From: CAWEWH01 sp963812775
Lineage (GTDB): Bacteria > Pseudomonadota > Alphaproteobacteria > Rhizobiales > Beijerinckiaceae
Length of the DNA: 64,000 nt
Direction: 5' to 3'
Assembly (NCBI GenBank): GCA_963812775.1
Contig: CAWEWH010000009.1
Coordinates: 496,001-560,000, forward strand
Shown here: piece after piece, positions 17,461 through 26,343 of the stretch
Layout of the letters: the number at the start of each line of letters is the position of its first letter
Position numbering within the stretch: position 1 is the first letter of the stretch
Made by a program: the position numbers and the translations under genes
Notes under the pieces: generated by a model
What the model was told of the DNA's origin: nothing
Databases searched by the model: none
What the model saw: only the letters and a program-made list of their open reading frames with translations

Positions 17461-17664
17461 TCAGTCGCGGTCCGAGTTGTGCCCGCGCGGGTGCCCTAAG
17501 TTCAATTCGAGAGCGATCTCCTCCTGCTCTCGCAGCCGAAAGCGCGCCAGCTTCAATTCGTTCGGTGTCCTCGCCTGGCTGGCGGCCTTGCGGAAACGAA
17601 TCAATTTCCGCTCGTTGGCAATTTTTTGGGCTCGGTGGGTCTCGTCTGTTGTAAAGTTATGCAT
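17461..17664 (-). CDS. Small charged protein, duplicated family, copy B
   Basis: This 67-residue protein is the paralogue of 16567-16755, with matching segments ANERKLIRFRKAASQARTP and LREQEEIALEL. It starts after GAGAGG at 17664. Upstream, both copies keep a similar stretch containing TTGTGATCA and ATACATC on the minus strand, suggesting duplication of gene plus promoter. The predicted structure is one or two amphipathic helices, so a small regulator or adaptor is possible but unproven. Confidence 0.6.
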   Translation of the reverse strand: MHNFTTDETHRAQKIANERKLIRFRKAASQARTPNELKLARFRLREQEEIALELNLGHPRGHNSDRD

Positions 17665-17810
17665 GGCAAACCTCTCCGTCTCTCGGCAGAGATTAGGCTG
17701 GTCCCGCAGACGTGATGTATCCGATTGATCACAAGGGAGAGGGCCGGATGCGCGCGAGAGTCCAACCCGCCCTGTCTGCTTTTGACCAGAGCGCTCCTTT
17801 TGGGGGAATC

Positions 17811-18272
17811 ATGAAAGACGACACTCGCAAAAAGCTCGAGAATGCACTCGACAGCTACAAGGAGAGGGACGACGCCAAGACGACCGCACAGCAGCAACGG
17901 GAGGCAGAGCGCAAAGCGTTCATAGACGGATGGGTGGCGGCCGTGAAAAACATAGTCGAGCCCGCGCTCAACGAGGTGATCGTCGTTCTCGAGTCGAGCG
18001 GCTGGGTGAGTGCCGTCAAGACTGAGAAAACTTCGAGGGGTGGGCCCGGCACTGTGGACTTTCTGGCGTATCGGGGCGACATGCGCGCTTCCGCTGGCAA
18101 CAGCTTGCGACCCACACTCAGCTTTCACCCGGATCCCGTTGAAAAAATCGTTCGCGTTCAGCGTCAGGGGACAGCTATCGCGCTTGATAAGTTTCCCTTG
18201 GATCAGCTCACCTCAGACATGGTCCAAGACTGCGCGGTCAAATTCATCGAACAGCTTACGAGCGAGCCCTAG
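17811..18272 (+). CDS. Hypothetical protein, 153 aa
   Basis: ATG 17811 follows GGGGGA at proper spacing. The first 40 residues form a charged helix (coiled-coil-like DTRKKLENALDSYKERDDAK), then an alpha/beta domain with WVAAVKNIVEPALNEVIVVL and a C-terminal helix. No family is recognised. The upstream region contains the second copy of the GATGTAT..TGATCACAA motif shared with the 16.8 kb locus. Confidence 0.6.
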   Translation: MKDDTRKKLENALDSYKERDDAKTTAQQQREAERKAFIDGWVAAVKNIVEPALNEVIVVLESSGWVSAVKTEKTSRGGPGTVDFLAYRGDMRASAGNSLRPTLSFHPDPVEKIVRVQRQGTAIALDKFPLDQLTSDMVQDCAVKFIEQLTSEP

Positions 18273-18753
18273 CGTGGACCTCGACAGGCCGCGCGATGAG
18301 CCCTGGACGTCCAAGCCTGTGGTTGGTTCTGGGTGTGAGCAAAACTGACCAGAAATCAGCTTGGCAGAGCCCTAAGCATATGCAGCCGCCGACCGTCTCC
18401 TTCTGCCCCCAGGGGGAGTCAACGTCGGCAGTGCTCGGGCTGGAGAACGCCGTCCGGCGGCTCTTCAGCCCGCTTTCCCGCGACGGAATTGAGGCTTGTT
18501 CGTGTTCGACCCGTTCAGCATCGCGATCGTGTTGGCGACCTGCGCGCTCTACGCGGGCGGGAGTATTTGGCTCATCAATCTAGGGCGGCGTTGGAGCTAA
18601 TCATCCCGTGTGCCGCCCGTCGGCGGAATTCGACCGCACGTCTCCTCAACCAATTTGCGGGTTCGCCCCCTTCCAGCAGTCATCACGCCCACGATGGCGG
18701 CGCCAAGTTACACCCTGACAATTTCCTGTCTGACGTGAGGCGCTGCCAGATCG
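18273..18753. other. 480-nt interval without a well-supported gene
   Basis: Only a short open frame ending at 18600 stands out. From a GTG near 18502 it would encode a 33-residue single-helix peptide (FDPFSIAIVLATCALYAGG). It lacks a ribosome-binding site and is left unannotated as a gene. Confidence 0.4.
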
Positions 18754-20139
18754 CTAGGCCGGCACCCGCACCATCGCTCGGAGCCCGCCGAGCGGGCTCT
18801 CGGCAAGCGTCACGTCGCCGCCATGCGAGCGGGCGATGTCGCGCGCAATCGCAAGGCCAAGCCCGGTGCCGCCCTCGTCCTGGTTGCGCGCCTCGTCGAG
18901 GCGCACGAACGGCTTGAACACTTCCTCGCGCTTGTCGACCGGCACGCCCGGCCCGTCGTCATCGATGGTGACGGCAAGCCAGCGCTGGTCGTGGGCGGCG
19001 CGGATCGCCACCTCGCTGCCGTGCCGGGCCGCGTTCGACACGAGGTTGGTCAACAGCCGCCGGAAGGCGTCGGGCCTGACCGTGGCCACCGGGTCACCGA
19101 CCATCTCGACGCTGGTGTGATGGCCCTGCCGTTCGAGATCGCCCTTCAATTCGTCGAGCAGCGCCCGGAAGTCGGTGGGCACGGCGGCCTCGCCGGCGTC
19201 GCCGCGCGCGAACGCCAGATAGGCTTCGAGCATGCGCTGCATCTCCTCGACATCGCGGCGCAGCGCCTCGACCTCGGGATCCTCGGGCAGCATTTCCAGG
19301 GACAGCCTGAAGCGCGTCAGCACGGTCCTCAGATCGTGGCTGACGCCGTTGAGCATGGTGGTGCGCTGGTCGATGGCGCGCTCGATGCGCCGCTTCATCT
19401 CCATGAAGGCCTGTCCGGCGCGGCGCACCTCGCGCGCCCCGCGCGGCCGGTAATCCAGTTCTCGGCCCTTGCCGAAGCTCTCGGCCGCGTCGGCGAGGCG
19501 CAGGATCGGCTTGATCTGGTTGCGCAGGAACAGGATGGCGACGACGAGCAGCACCAGGGACGTGCCAATCATCCACAGGATGAAGATGTGCGAGTTGGAC
19601 GCATAGGCGAGGCTGCGCCTGGCGACGATACGGATGACGCCCTTGTCGAGCTTGATACGGATCTCGATGAGGTTGGAGCGGCCGACCGTGTCGATCCAAA
19701 ACGGCTTGCCGATGCGCCGCCGGATCTCGTCGGACAGCACGCTGTCGAGATTGGAGAAGAACGGCTTGGGGCCGGGGGGCGGCAAGGGATCGCCGGGCAG
19801 CACGTCGGCGTCGATGAAGCCGAGGCGCTCGACGGCGATGCGCTCCAGCACCTCGCGCGCCCTGTCTTCCGGGAAGCTCTCGTAGATGTCGATGAGCGCG
19901 GCGATGTCGGAGGTCACCGCCTGCGACAGCCGCGTGGTCACCGCCTGGTAGTGCCGCTCCATGAACACATAGGCGATGACCGACTGCAGGATGACGACGG
20001 GCGCGATGATGATGATCAGCGATCGCGCATAGAGCCCCTTGGGCATCAAGCTGCCGAGCCACCGGGCGAAGCGGCCGTAGAGGCTGGCCGGACGACGCAT
20101 CAGGCTCGACGCCGACGCTATGGGGGAGCGGTCATCCAT
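18754..20139 (-). CDS. Sensor histidine kinase, EnvZ-like
   Basis: This 461-residue inner-membrane kinase has two transmembrane helices (about residues 37-60 and 185-207) enclosing a periplasmic domain of about 125 residues. A HAMP linker follows. The H-box NGVSHDLRTVLTRFRLSLEM gives the phosphorylated histidine near 266. Catalytic boxes are TNLVSNAARHG (N), DDDGPGVP (G1) and GGTGLGLAIA (G2). All key residues are present. It overlaps the preceding response-regulator gene by 8 nt and is the third gene of a MarR-regulator-kinase operon. The signal sensed is unknown. Confidence 0.92.
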   Translation of the reverse strand: MDDRSPIASASSLMRRPASLYGRFARWLGSLMPKGLYARSLIIIIAPVVILQSVIAYVFMERHYQAVTTRLSQAVTSDIAALIDIYESFPEDRAREVLERIAVERLGFIDADVLPGDPLPPPGPKPFFSNLDSVLSDEIRRRIGKPFWIDTVGRSNLIEIRIKLDKGVIRIVARRSLAYASNSHIFILWMIGTSLVLLVVAILFLRNQIKPILRLADAAESFGKGRELDYRPRGAREVRRAGQAFMEMKRRIERAIDQRTTMLNGVSHDLRTVLTRFRLSLEMLPEDPEVEALRRDVEEMQRMLEAYLAFARGDAGEAAVPTDFRALLDELKGDLERQGHHTSVEMVGDPVATVRPDAFRRLLTNLVSNAARHGSEVAIRAAHDQRWLAVTIDDDGPGVPVDKREEVFKPFVRLDEARNQDEGGTGLGLAIARDIARSHGGDVTLAESPLGGLRAMVRVPA

Positions 20140-20851
20140 CGATCAACAGGCGATAGCCGATGCCGCGCACCGTCTGCAGGAAGGCCGGATTGGCCGGATC
20201 GGTCTCGATCTTGCGCCGCAGGCGATTGATCTGCACGTCGATGGTGCGCTCGTTAGCGGCGCTGCCTTGCCCGGCCAGCGCCTCGCGCGGCACGTTCTCG
20301 CCGGCCCGGTTGCCCAGCACGGTGAGGATCTCGCGCTCGCGCTCGGTGATGCGCACCGTCTCGTCGCCGGAGCGCAGCTCGCCGCGGTCGAAGCGGAAGG
20401 TGAACGGCCCGAAGCGGATGAACTCGCGCGTCTTGGTGTCGGCGCGCTCGCCGCTATTGCGCTTCAGGATGTTGCCGAGGCGCAGCAAGAGCTCGCGCGG
20501 CTCGAACGGCTTCGACAGATAATCGTCGGCGCCGATCTCGAGGCCGTTGACGCGATCCTTGCTGTCGGCGCGCGCTGTCAGCATGAGGATCGGCACCGCC
20601 GACGTCTGGCGCAGCCGCCTTGCAAAATCGAAGCCGTTCTCGCCCGGCATCATGATGTCGAGCACGATGATGTCGAACATCATGTGCTCCAGCTTCGACC
20701 TGGCCTGGCTGGAATTGGCGGCGGCGGTGACGCGGTAGCCATGATCGGCGAGGAAGCGGCCGAGCAGATCGCGCAGGCGACGATCGTCATCGACGACGAG
20801 GACGTGCGGGGCGTCGTCGAGGACCGGCGAGGGACTGCGCAGCGCCGTCAT
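20132..20851 (-). CDS. OmpR-family response regulator (PetR-like context)
   Basis: This 239-residue regulator has a receiver domain with acidic pocket VVDDDRRLRDL, phospho-acceptor IIVLDIMMPGENG (Asp near 60), the LTA switch threonine and the KPFEPREL lysine. A winged-helix DNA-binding domain ends RGIGYRLLIDG. It overlaps the upstream MarR gene by 4 nt and the kinase by 8 nt, so the three are co-transcribed. In Rhodobacter, petP (MarR) and petR (OmpR) form a similar pair near the bc1 genes; homology to that pair is inference. Confidence 0.93.
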   Translation of the reverse strand: MTALRSPSPVLDDAPHVLVVDDDRRLRDLLGRFLADHGYRVTAAANSSQARSKLEHMMFDIIVLDIMMPGENGFDFARRLRQTSAVPILMLTARADSKDRVNGLEIGADDYLSKPFEPRELLLRLGNILKRNSGERADTKTREFIRFGPFTFRFDRGELRSGDETVRITEREREILTVLGNRAGENVPREALAGQGSAANERTIDVQINRLRRKIETDPANPAFLQTVRGIGYRLLIDG

Positions 20852-21423
20852 TCAAGCTCCGTCGATTCACCCTTGCTTGTCACAACCGTCACGCCGTCGT
20901 GGATGAGCCGCATCACGTCGGCGCGGTCGGACGGGTCGATCATCGATTCCAGGAAGCGCCGCGCCTCGTTGCGGGTCGCCGTGCCGCCCTCCGACAAGGC
21001 CCGCATGATGCGCGTCGTCTGCACCGTTGCAAGGGCCAATGCCAGCTCCCGCCCCTTCTGGGTCGGATAGAGCAGCCGTTGGCGGCGATCCTCGACGCCG
21101 GCCCGCTGCTCGACGAATTCCTGGTCGACCAGCTCCTTCAGCACGCGGTTGAGGCTCTGCTTGGTGATGCGCAGGATGTCGAGCAATTCGGCGATGGTGA
21201 GGCCAGGCCGCCGCGCCACGAAGTGCAGCACGCGGTGATGCGCCCGGCCGAACGCGTAGTCGGCGAGGATGCGGTCGGGATCGGAAACGAAATCGCGATA
21301 GGCGAAGAACAGGAGCTCGATGATGTCGTAGGCGGGACGCGTGCCGCCGACGGCGCGCCCTTGGCGGGCCGTATCCTGCTTGGCGTCCTTGGCAAGGGGT
21401 TGCGTCACCCGCAGCGTCTCCAT
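20848..21423 (-). CDS. MarR-family transcriptional regulator (PetP-like context)
   Basis: This 191-residue protein has a MarR winged helix: RVLHFVARRPGLTIAELL, then ILRITKQSLNRVLKELVDQEF as recognition region and the wing RRQRLLYPTQKG. It heads the operon with the response regulator and kinase (ATGA overlap). MarR proteins usually control their own operon. A candidate promoter lies directly upstream. Confidence 0.9.
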   Translation of the reverse strand: METLRVTQPLAKDAKQDTARQGRAVGGTRPAYDIIELLFFAYRDFVSDPDRILADYAFGRAHHRVLHFVARRPGLTIAELLDILRITKQSLNRVLKELVDQEFVEQRAGVEDRRQRLLYPTQKGRELALALATVQTTRIMRALSEGGTATRNEARRFLESMIDPSDRADVMRLIHDGVTVVTSKGESTELE

Positions 21424-21439
21424 TACGTCAGCCTTGTTG

Positions 21440-21469
21440 ACATATCTCAGGACGGTTGTTAGTCGTCAA
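21440..21469 (-). promoter_or_regulatory. Candidate promoter of the MarR-regulator-kinase operon
   Basis: On the minus strand TTGACG and ATATGT are spaced by 18 nt, with the -10 box about 17 nt before the MarR start. TTGAC/GTCAA arms also make the region partly symmetric, as expected if MarR binds here. Confidence 0.4.
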
Positions 21470-21657
21470 GCCGGCCCGCAAGGACGGCTTCAAGCACGCC
21501 TTGCTGCGCCGTGAGCGGCTTGACGACAACAGCCGAAAGGCCCGGCCGGAGAACGTCTTAGGCTCGTCCGTCTGGGAATGGCGCCGGCTGGCGCCGCGTG
21601 AGGAACGCCTCGAGAAACGCCTCAGCAAACGCCCAGGAAACGCCCAGGAAAACGCCA

Positions 21658-22542
21658 ATGTCCGTACCTTTCGATCAGCTCCCCGGCGTCATCTGGTTCG
21701 ACGGCAAGTTGGTGCCTGCCCCGGACGCCAAGATCCACGTGCTGTCGCATGGCCTGCACTACGCCTCGTGCGTGTTCGAGGGCGAGCGCGCCTATAGCGG
21801 GCGCATCTTCAAGTCGACGGAGCATTCCGAGCGGCTGAAGCGCTCCGCCCAGCTTCTTGATTTCGAGATTCCCTTTTCGGTCGCCGAGATCGACGCCGCC
21901 AAGCAGCTCGTCGTCGACACCAACGGCAAGCCGGACGCCTATGTGCGCCCCGTCGCCTGGCGCGGCTCGGAGATGATGGGCGTGTCGGGACAGATCAACA
22001 AGATTCACCTCGCCATCGCCACCTGGGAATGGCCGAGCTATTTCGACCCGGCCGAGCGCCTGAAGGGCATCCGCCTCGACATCGCCGAGTATCGCCGCCC
22101 CGATCCGGCGACCATTCCGTGCAAGGCGAAAGCCACCGGCCTCTACATGATCTGCACCATCTCCAAGCACCAGGCCGAGCGCAAGGGCTATGCCGACGCG
22201 CTGATGCTCGACTGGCGCGGCCGCATCGCCGAGTGCACCGGCGCCAACATCTTCTTCATCGGCGACGGCACCATCTACTCGCCGACGCCCGACTGCTTCC
22301 TCGACGGCATCACGCGCCGCACCGTTATCGACCTCGCCAAGCGGCGCGGCTTCGAAGTTGTCGAGCGCGTCATCATGCCGGAAGAGATGAAGGGTTTCGT
22401 CGAGTGCTTCATCACCGGCACCGCCGCCGAGGTGACGCCGGTCTCCGAGATCGGGCCCTACAAGTTCAAGCCCGGCAACATGACCAAGGTCCTCATGGAG
22501 GACTACACGGCGGAAGTGCAGCCGAAGAAGAAGGCGGCCTAG
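21658..22542 (+). CDS. ilvE: Branched-chain amino acid aminotransferase
   Basis: This 294-residue fold-type IV PLP enzyme performs the final transamination in valine, leucine and isoleucine synthesis. Visible are LSHGLHYASCVFEGERAY, the PLP lysine context CKAKATGLYM (Lys about 161), and the class IV signature AECTGANIFFI with DGITRRTVIDLAK. The start ATG 21658 sits after AGGAAAA. The 50 nt before it contain imperfect repeats of AAACGCC(C)AGG. It is divergent from the MarR operon. Confidence 0.95.
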   Translation: MSVPFDQLPGVIWFDGKLVPAPDAKIHVLSHGLHYASCVFEGERAYSGRIFKSTEHSERLKRSAQLLDFEIPFSVAEIDAAKQLVVDTNGKPDAYVRPVAWRGSEMMGVSGQINKIHLAIATWEWPSYFDPAERLKGIRLDIAEYRRPDPATIPCKAKATGLYMICTISKHQAERKGYADALMLDWRGRIAECTGANIFFIGDGTIYSPTPDCFLDGITRRTVIDLAKRRGFEVVERVIMPEEMKGFVECFITGTAAEVTPVSEIGPYKFKPGNMTKVLMEDYTAEVQPKKKAA

Positions 22543-22562
22543 GCCGGCTCCGCGCGGCCCTT

Positions 22563-22798
22563 CCCTCTCCCCTTGCGGGAGAGGGTGCCGCTTGCGTCAG
22601 CAAGCGGCGGGAGAGGGGTGGACAGCCGCAGCGCTGGAAATCTGCTGCACATCGTCACTTGCTCTTTATTCACAGGATCGGCGGCAGCTGCTGCGAAATC
22701 GACCATTGCCGGAAGGTGATCACACGCAACGCGCGTGGACCCACCCCTCTCCCGGCCTGGCTTCGCCAGGCCACCCTCTCCCGCAAGGAGAGAGGGTG
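22563..22798. repeat. REP-like composite repeat, family B, copy 1, at a convergent junction
   Basis: A head CCCTCTCCCCTTGCGGGAGA with a GGGAGAGGGGTG end is mirrored about 120 nt later by CACCCCTCTCCC and CCCTCTCCCGCAAGGAGAG. It separates ilvE (plus) from the TRAP receptor gene (minus) tail to tail. Confidence 0.78.
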
Positions 22799-22827
22799 TC
22801 CCCTTGTGCCATCCGTCCTCTGGCCCC

Positions 22828-23916
22828 CTACGCCTTGCCGCGGTTGCGCACCTGGAAGATGTCGAAGGTCAGCTCGGCCGTCTGCCACCACAGATACGAG
22901 TCGCTGCGGAAGGCGGTGAGGCTGTCATACATCTTCTTGAAGCGCGGATTGCTGGCGCTCAATTCGGCGTAGGTCTCGTTGGCGGCCTTCAGGCAGGCCT
23001 CGAGAATTTCCTGCGAGAATGGCTTCACCTCGGCGCCGCCCTGGATCAACCGCCTGATGGCCGGCGGGTTGACGTAGTCGTATTTGGACATTTCCCACAC
23101 CATCGTCTCGCCCGAGGCGGCATAGATGGCCGCCTGGTAGGCCTTGGGCAGCTTGTTCCACGCCTCCAGATTGATGAGGTGGTGGCCCGTGGCGCCGCCC
23201 TCCCACCAGCCGGGATAGTAGTAATACTTGGCCACCTTGGCGAAGCCGAGCTTCTCGTCGTCGTAGGGACCGACCCATTCGGCAGCGTCGATGGTGCCGC
23301 GCTCCAGCGCCGGGTAGATATCGCCGGCCGCGATCTGCTGCGGGATGACGCCGAGCTTGCTGACGATCCTGCCGGCAAAGCCGCCGATGCGGAACTTCAG
23401 GCCCTTGAGGTCTTCGCTGGTGTTGACCTCCTTGCGGAACCAGCCGCCCATCTGGGCATTGGTGTTGCCCGCCGGGAAGCCGATGCAATTGTAGGTGGCG
23501 AAGAGCTCGTTCATCAGCTCGTTGCCGCCGCCCTGATGGAACCAGGCAAGCTGCTGGCGGGCATTGAGGCCGAACGGCAAGGCCGTGCCGAACGTGAAGG
23601 CCGCATCCTTGCCCCAGTAGTAGTACGACGCCGTGTTGCACATCTCGACCGAGCCGTTCTGCACCGCGTCGAGCACCTGCAGGGCCGGCACGATCTCGCC
23701 GCCGGCAAAGACGGTGATCTGGAAACGGCCGTCGGTGATTTCGCTCACTCGTTTGGCGAAGAATTCGCACGCGCCGTAGAGCGTATCGAGCGACTTCGGC
23801 CAGCTCGTCGGCATGCGCCACTTCACCTCCGGCATCGACTGTGCCACCGCCGGCGCGGCAACCGCGGAGGCAGCGACGCCAACACCCGCAGCCTTCAGAA
23901 ATTCGCGACGCTTCAT
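22828..23916 (-). CDS. TRAP transporter substrate-binding protein, DctP family, Tat-type signal
   Basis: This 362-residue periplasmic receptor begins MKRREFLKAAGVGVAASAVA, a twin-arginine-type signal peptide. The mature part has the family pattern: WRMPTSWPKSLDTLYGACE, then FAGGEIVPALQVLDAVQNG and the ligand-contact region FRIGGFAGRIVSKLG. It resembles receptors that bind alpha-keto acids or other carboxylates. ATG 23916 is preferred over 23922 because the ribosome-binding site GGGAG lies 8 nt before it. No TRAP membrane subunits are adjacent, so it is an orphan receptor here. Confidence 0.9.
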   Translation of the reverse strand: MKRREFLKAAGVGVAASAVAAPAVAQSMPEVKWRMPTSWPKSLDTLYGACEFFAKRVSEITDGRFQITVFAGGEIVPALQVLDAVQNGSVEMCNTASYYYWGKDAAFTFGTALPFGLNARQQLAWFHQGGGNELMNELFATYNCIGFPAGNTNAQMGGWFRKEVNTSEDLKGLKFRIGGFAGRIVSKLGVIPQQIAAGDIYPALERGTIDAAEWVGPYDDEKLGFAKVAKYYYYPGWWEGGATGHHLINLEAWNKLPKAYQAAIYAASGETMVWEMSKYDYVNPPAIRRLIQGGAEVKPFSQEILEACLKAANETYAELSASNPRFKKMYDSLTAFRSDSYLWWQTAELTFDIFQVRNRGKA

Positions 23917-24172
23917 TCCCATTCTCCCTTGCGTGAGCGCGCCAGCGGCACTGCGCCGGCAAGCTCGGCTTCTCGTCGCCTCGGGAGCATCCGACGGTCT
24001 CGGGCTCCGCAGCGGGCGGCCGATGCGGCGCCAGCATGGCAGCAAATTGCCGTGGCGGCGAGTGGCCCGGCTTGGGCAACACCGTTCACAGGCGTGTGAG
24101 CGGCGTCTGGCCGAGGTGTCCCGTTGATGACAATCTGCGGAGGATCGTGAGCCTGCCCGACATGAGCCTCGC

Positions 24173-24772
24173 ATGAGCCGCAGAACGCTGCTCCAACGCC
24201 ACGCCGTCCGCGTCGTCCTCGCGGCCCTTGTGGCGGTGTCGTGCCGCCTGCCCGTCGCTGCCGACGAGGGCGCGGCACTTGCCGCGTTGCGCCAGGGCGG
24301 CCATGTGGCGCTGATGCGCCATGCCGCGGCGCCGGGCGGCGCCGGCGACCCGCCCGGCTTCCGGCTCGACGATTGCAGCACGCAGCGCAATCTATCGGCT
24401 GAGGGGCGTGCCGACGCGGTCGCGGTGGGGGAGCGGCTCAAGCGCGACGGCGTCGCCTTCAGCCGCATCCTGTCCTCGCCATGGTGCCGCTGCCGCGAGA
24501 CGGGCGAGTTGCTGGCCATGGGCCAGGTCGGCATCGAGGAGGCCTTCAGCAACGCCTTCGTGCTCGTCGACAAGCGCGAGGCCTTGACGCAAAGAGCCCG
24601 CGAGGTCGTCGCGCGCTGGGACCGCAACGGCACGCTGCTCGTCGTCACCCACGGGGCCAACATCGCGGCCCTCGCCGGCATCAATCCGGCCGAAGGCGAG
24701 ATCGTCGTCTTTGCGCCGCAGGACAGCGGCGCGCTCAAATTGATCGGCCGCCTGCCGGCGCCCAAAAGCTGA
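24173..24772 (+). CDS. Secreted histidine phosphatase family protein
   Basis: This 199-residue protein has a signal peptide (to about residue 30). The phosphatase core follows: VALMRHAAAPG with the catalytic histidine, then LSSPWCRCRETGELL and the second histidine in VVTHGANIAALAG. The shortened RHA motif is usual for SixA/Ais-like periplasmic members. The substrate is unknown; related proteins dephosphorylate lipid A heptose or small metabolites. The gene ends 49 nt before the lytic transglycosylase gene on the same strand. Confidence 0.85.
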   Translation: MSRRTLLQRHAVRVVLAALVAVSCRLPVAADEGAALAALRQGGHVALMRHAAAPGGAGDPPGFRLDDCSTQRNLSAEGRADAVAVGERLKRDGVAFSRILSSPWCRCRETGELLAMGQVGIEEAFSNAFVLVDKREALTQRAREVVARWDRNGTLLVVTHGANIAALAGINPAEGEIVVFAPQDSGALKLIGRLPAPKS

Positions 24773-24821
24773 CACCGCGCGCGGCGAGACCTTGCGCTAT
24801 ATATGACGGCGATTCGCCAGC

Positions 24822-26006
24822 ATGGAGAACACGATGCGGCGCCTGCTTCTTGCCATCCTGCTTTCGGCGGCCGGCGTTACGCCGGCGCTGGCCGATTTCG
24901 GCTCCTGCCTCGCCGGCTTGAAGCAGTCGCTGGTGGCCGGCGGCATCAGCCGCGCCGTCGTCGACGAGGCCCTCAACCTGACACAGCCGGACGACAAGGT
25001 GCTGCGCCTCTCAAAGGTGCAGCCGGAATTCAAGACGCCGATCTGGGACTATCTCGGCTTCCTGGTCGACGAGCAGCGCATCGCCGACGGCCGCGCCATG
25101 ATGCAGAAGCACGACCGGGCGCTGCGCAACGCCGAGGCTCGCTTCGGCGTACCGCGCCACGTCATCGCGGCCGTGTGGGGCGTGGAGTCCGACTACGGCA
25201 AGGAGGCGGGGGACAACTTTTTGCCGCACGCGCTCGCAACGCTCGTGTGCGAGCGGGGCCCGCGCGTGAATTTCTGGCGCGGCGAGCTGACGGCGGCGCT
25301 CAAGCTCGTCGACCGCGGCGACCTCGAGCTGAAGAAGCTCTACGGCTCGTGGGCCGGCGCCTTCGGCCAGACGCAGTTCATCCCCACCACCTACCAGCGC
25401 CTGGCGGTCGACTTCGACGGCGACGGCAAGCGCGACCTCGTCGGCTCGGCGGCCGATGCGCTCGGCTCCACCGCCAACTACCTGAAGCGGGCGGGCTGGC
25501 GGACCGGCGAGCCGTTCCTCATCGAGGTGAAGGTGCCGCCGGGCTACAGCGGGCCCTCTGGGCGCGGCGGCAAGGCGGCCCTCGCCACGTGGGCGGGGCG
25601 CGGCATCACGCGCCTGGACGGCAGCGCGCTCGGCGGCGGCGAAGCCGGCCTCTTGCTGCCGGCCGGCGCGCGCGGCCCGGGCTTCCTGGTGTTCAAGAAT
25701 TTCGACGCCATCTATTCGTACAACCAGGCCGAGTCGTATGCGCTCGCCATTTCGCATCTGGCGCAGCGCCTCGCCGGCGGGCCGCCGCTCGCCACGCCGT
25801 GGCCCACCGACGACCCTGGCCTGACGCGGGCGCAGCGCCTGCAGCTGCAGAAGCTGCTCATCGCCAAGGGCCACAATATCGGCGAGCCGGACGGCAAGAT
25901 CGGCGCCGTCACGCGCGCCGCCATCGCCGAAGCCGAGAAACGCGCCGGCATGCCGGCCACCGGCCGGGCCGGAATGAAGATCTACCGGGCGCTCGGCGGG
26001 AGCTGA
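24822..26006 (+). CDS. Lytic murein transglycosylase, MltB-like, with peptidoglycan-binding domain
   Basis: This 394-residue enzyme cuts the glycan strand of peptidoglycan with formation of 1,6-anhydromuramic acid. A signal peptide ends near TPALADF. The SLT_2 domain has the catalytic glutamate in VWGVESDYGK (about residue 126), followed by GSWAGAFGQTQFIPTTY and VDFDGDGKRDL. A C-terminal PG_binding_1 domain (about 330-390) contains GEPDGKIGAVTRAAIAEAEK. ATG 24822 or 24834 could start. Confidence 0.92.
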   Translation: MENTMRRLLLAILLSAAGVTPALADFGSCLAGLKQSLVAGGISRAVVDEALNLTQPDDKVLRLSKVQPEFKTPIWDYLGFLVDEQRIADGRAMMQKHDRALRNAEARFGVPRHVIAAVWGVESDYGKEAGDNFLPHALATLVCERGPRVNFWRGELTAALKLVDRGDLELKKLYGSWAGAFGQTQFIPTTYQRLAVDFDGDGKRDLVGSAADALGSTANYLKRAGWRTGEPFLIEVKVPPGYSGPSGRGGKAALATWAGRGITRLDGSALGGGEAGLLLPAGARGPGFLVFKNFDAIYSYNQAESYALAISHLAQRLAGGPPLATPWPTDDPGLTRAQRLQLQKLLIAKGHNIGEPDGKIGAVTRAAIAEAEKRAGMPATGRAGMKIYRALGGS

Positions 26007-26089
26007 GCCGCGCGCACGGGCGCCGGCATGCCCCACTTATGCCGACATATTCTGACATCAACTCATGCGAGGATTGCCGCATGCGCCGT

Positions 26090-26166
26090 CTAGTGTGGCG
26101 ATTCCGAAATTCGCCACATATTGATGGAGTCCTCGGGGCGAATTTCGGAATCATAAGCCACACTAG
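26090..26166 (+). repeat. Composite element 1, hairpin a
   Basis: A 77-bp inverted repeat bounded by CTAGTGTGGC and GCCACACTAG with a 15-bp inner stem ATTCCGAAATTCGCC/GGCGAATTTCGGAAT. It is followed after 12 nt by hairpin b, and the pair recurs at 52 kb. It lies in the 337-nt gene-free interval after the transglycosylase gene. Confidence 0.9.
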
Positions 26167-26178
26167 AAAAGGTTGATT

Positions 26179-26256
26179 CTAGTGTGCTTTTTGAATTTGA
26201 AGTTCGCTCGGTTCCTGATCCAAGCAATGTAGCGAACTTCAAATTCAGCACACTAG
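26179..26256 (+). repeat. Composite element 1, hairpin b
   Basis: A 78-bp inverted repeat, CTAGTGTGC to GCACACTAG, with a 17-bp inner stem TGAATTTGAAGTTCGCT/AGCGAACTTCAAATTCA. The loop contains CCTGATCCAA. Its partner at 52054-52132 has the same loop and paired stem changes. Confidence 0.9.
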
Positions 26257-26343
26257 CCGGCGCTTGGTGGCAACGCGCCTGTCCGAGAGGCAGGCGCTCG
26301 CCGAGCCGAGCTCGATCGTCGCCAAATCAAACAGGAGAAGTGC

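Noticed and set aside
18502..18600. 33-residue single-helix peptide frame
   Set aside because: No ribosome-binding site and no known family; too short to support.
23933..24765. Long N-terminal extension of the TRAP receptor frame
   Set aside because: The extension is arginine-rich shadow sequence antisense to the histidine phosphatase; the Tat signal peptide fixes the start at 23916.
26090..26256. Insertion-sequence ends suspected from CTAGTGTG inverted repeats
   Set aside because: No transposase gene or room for one; a miniature element or structured cassette fits better and is reported as such.
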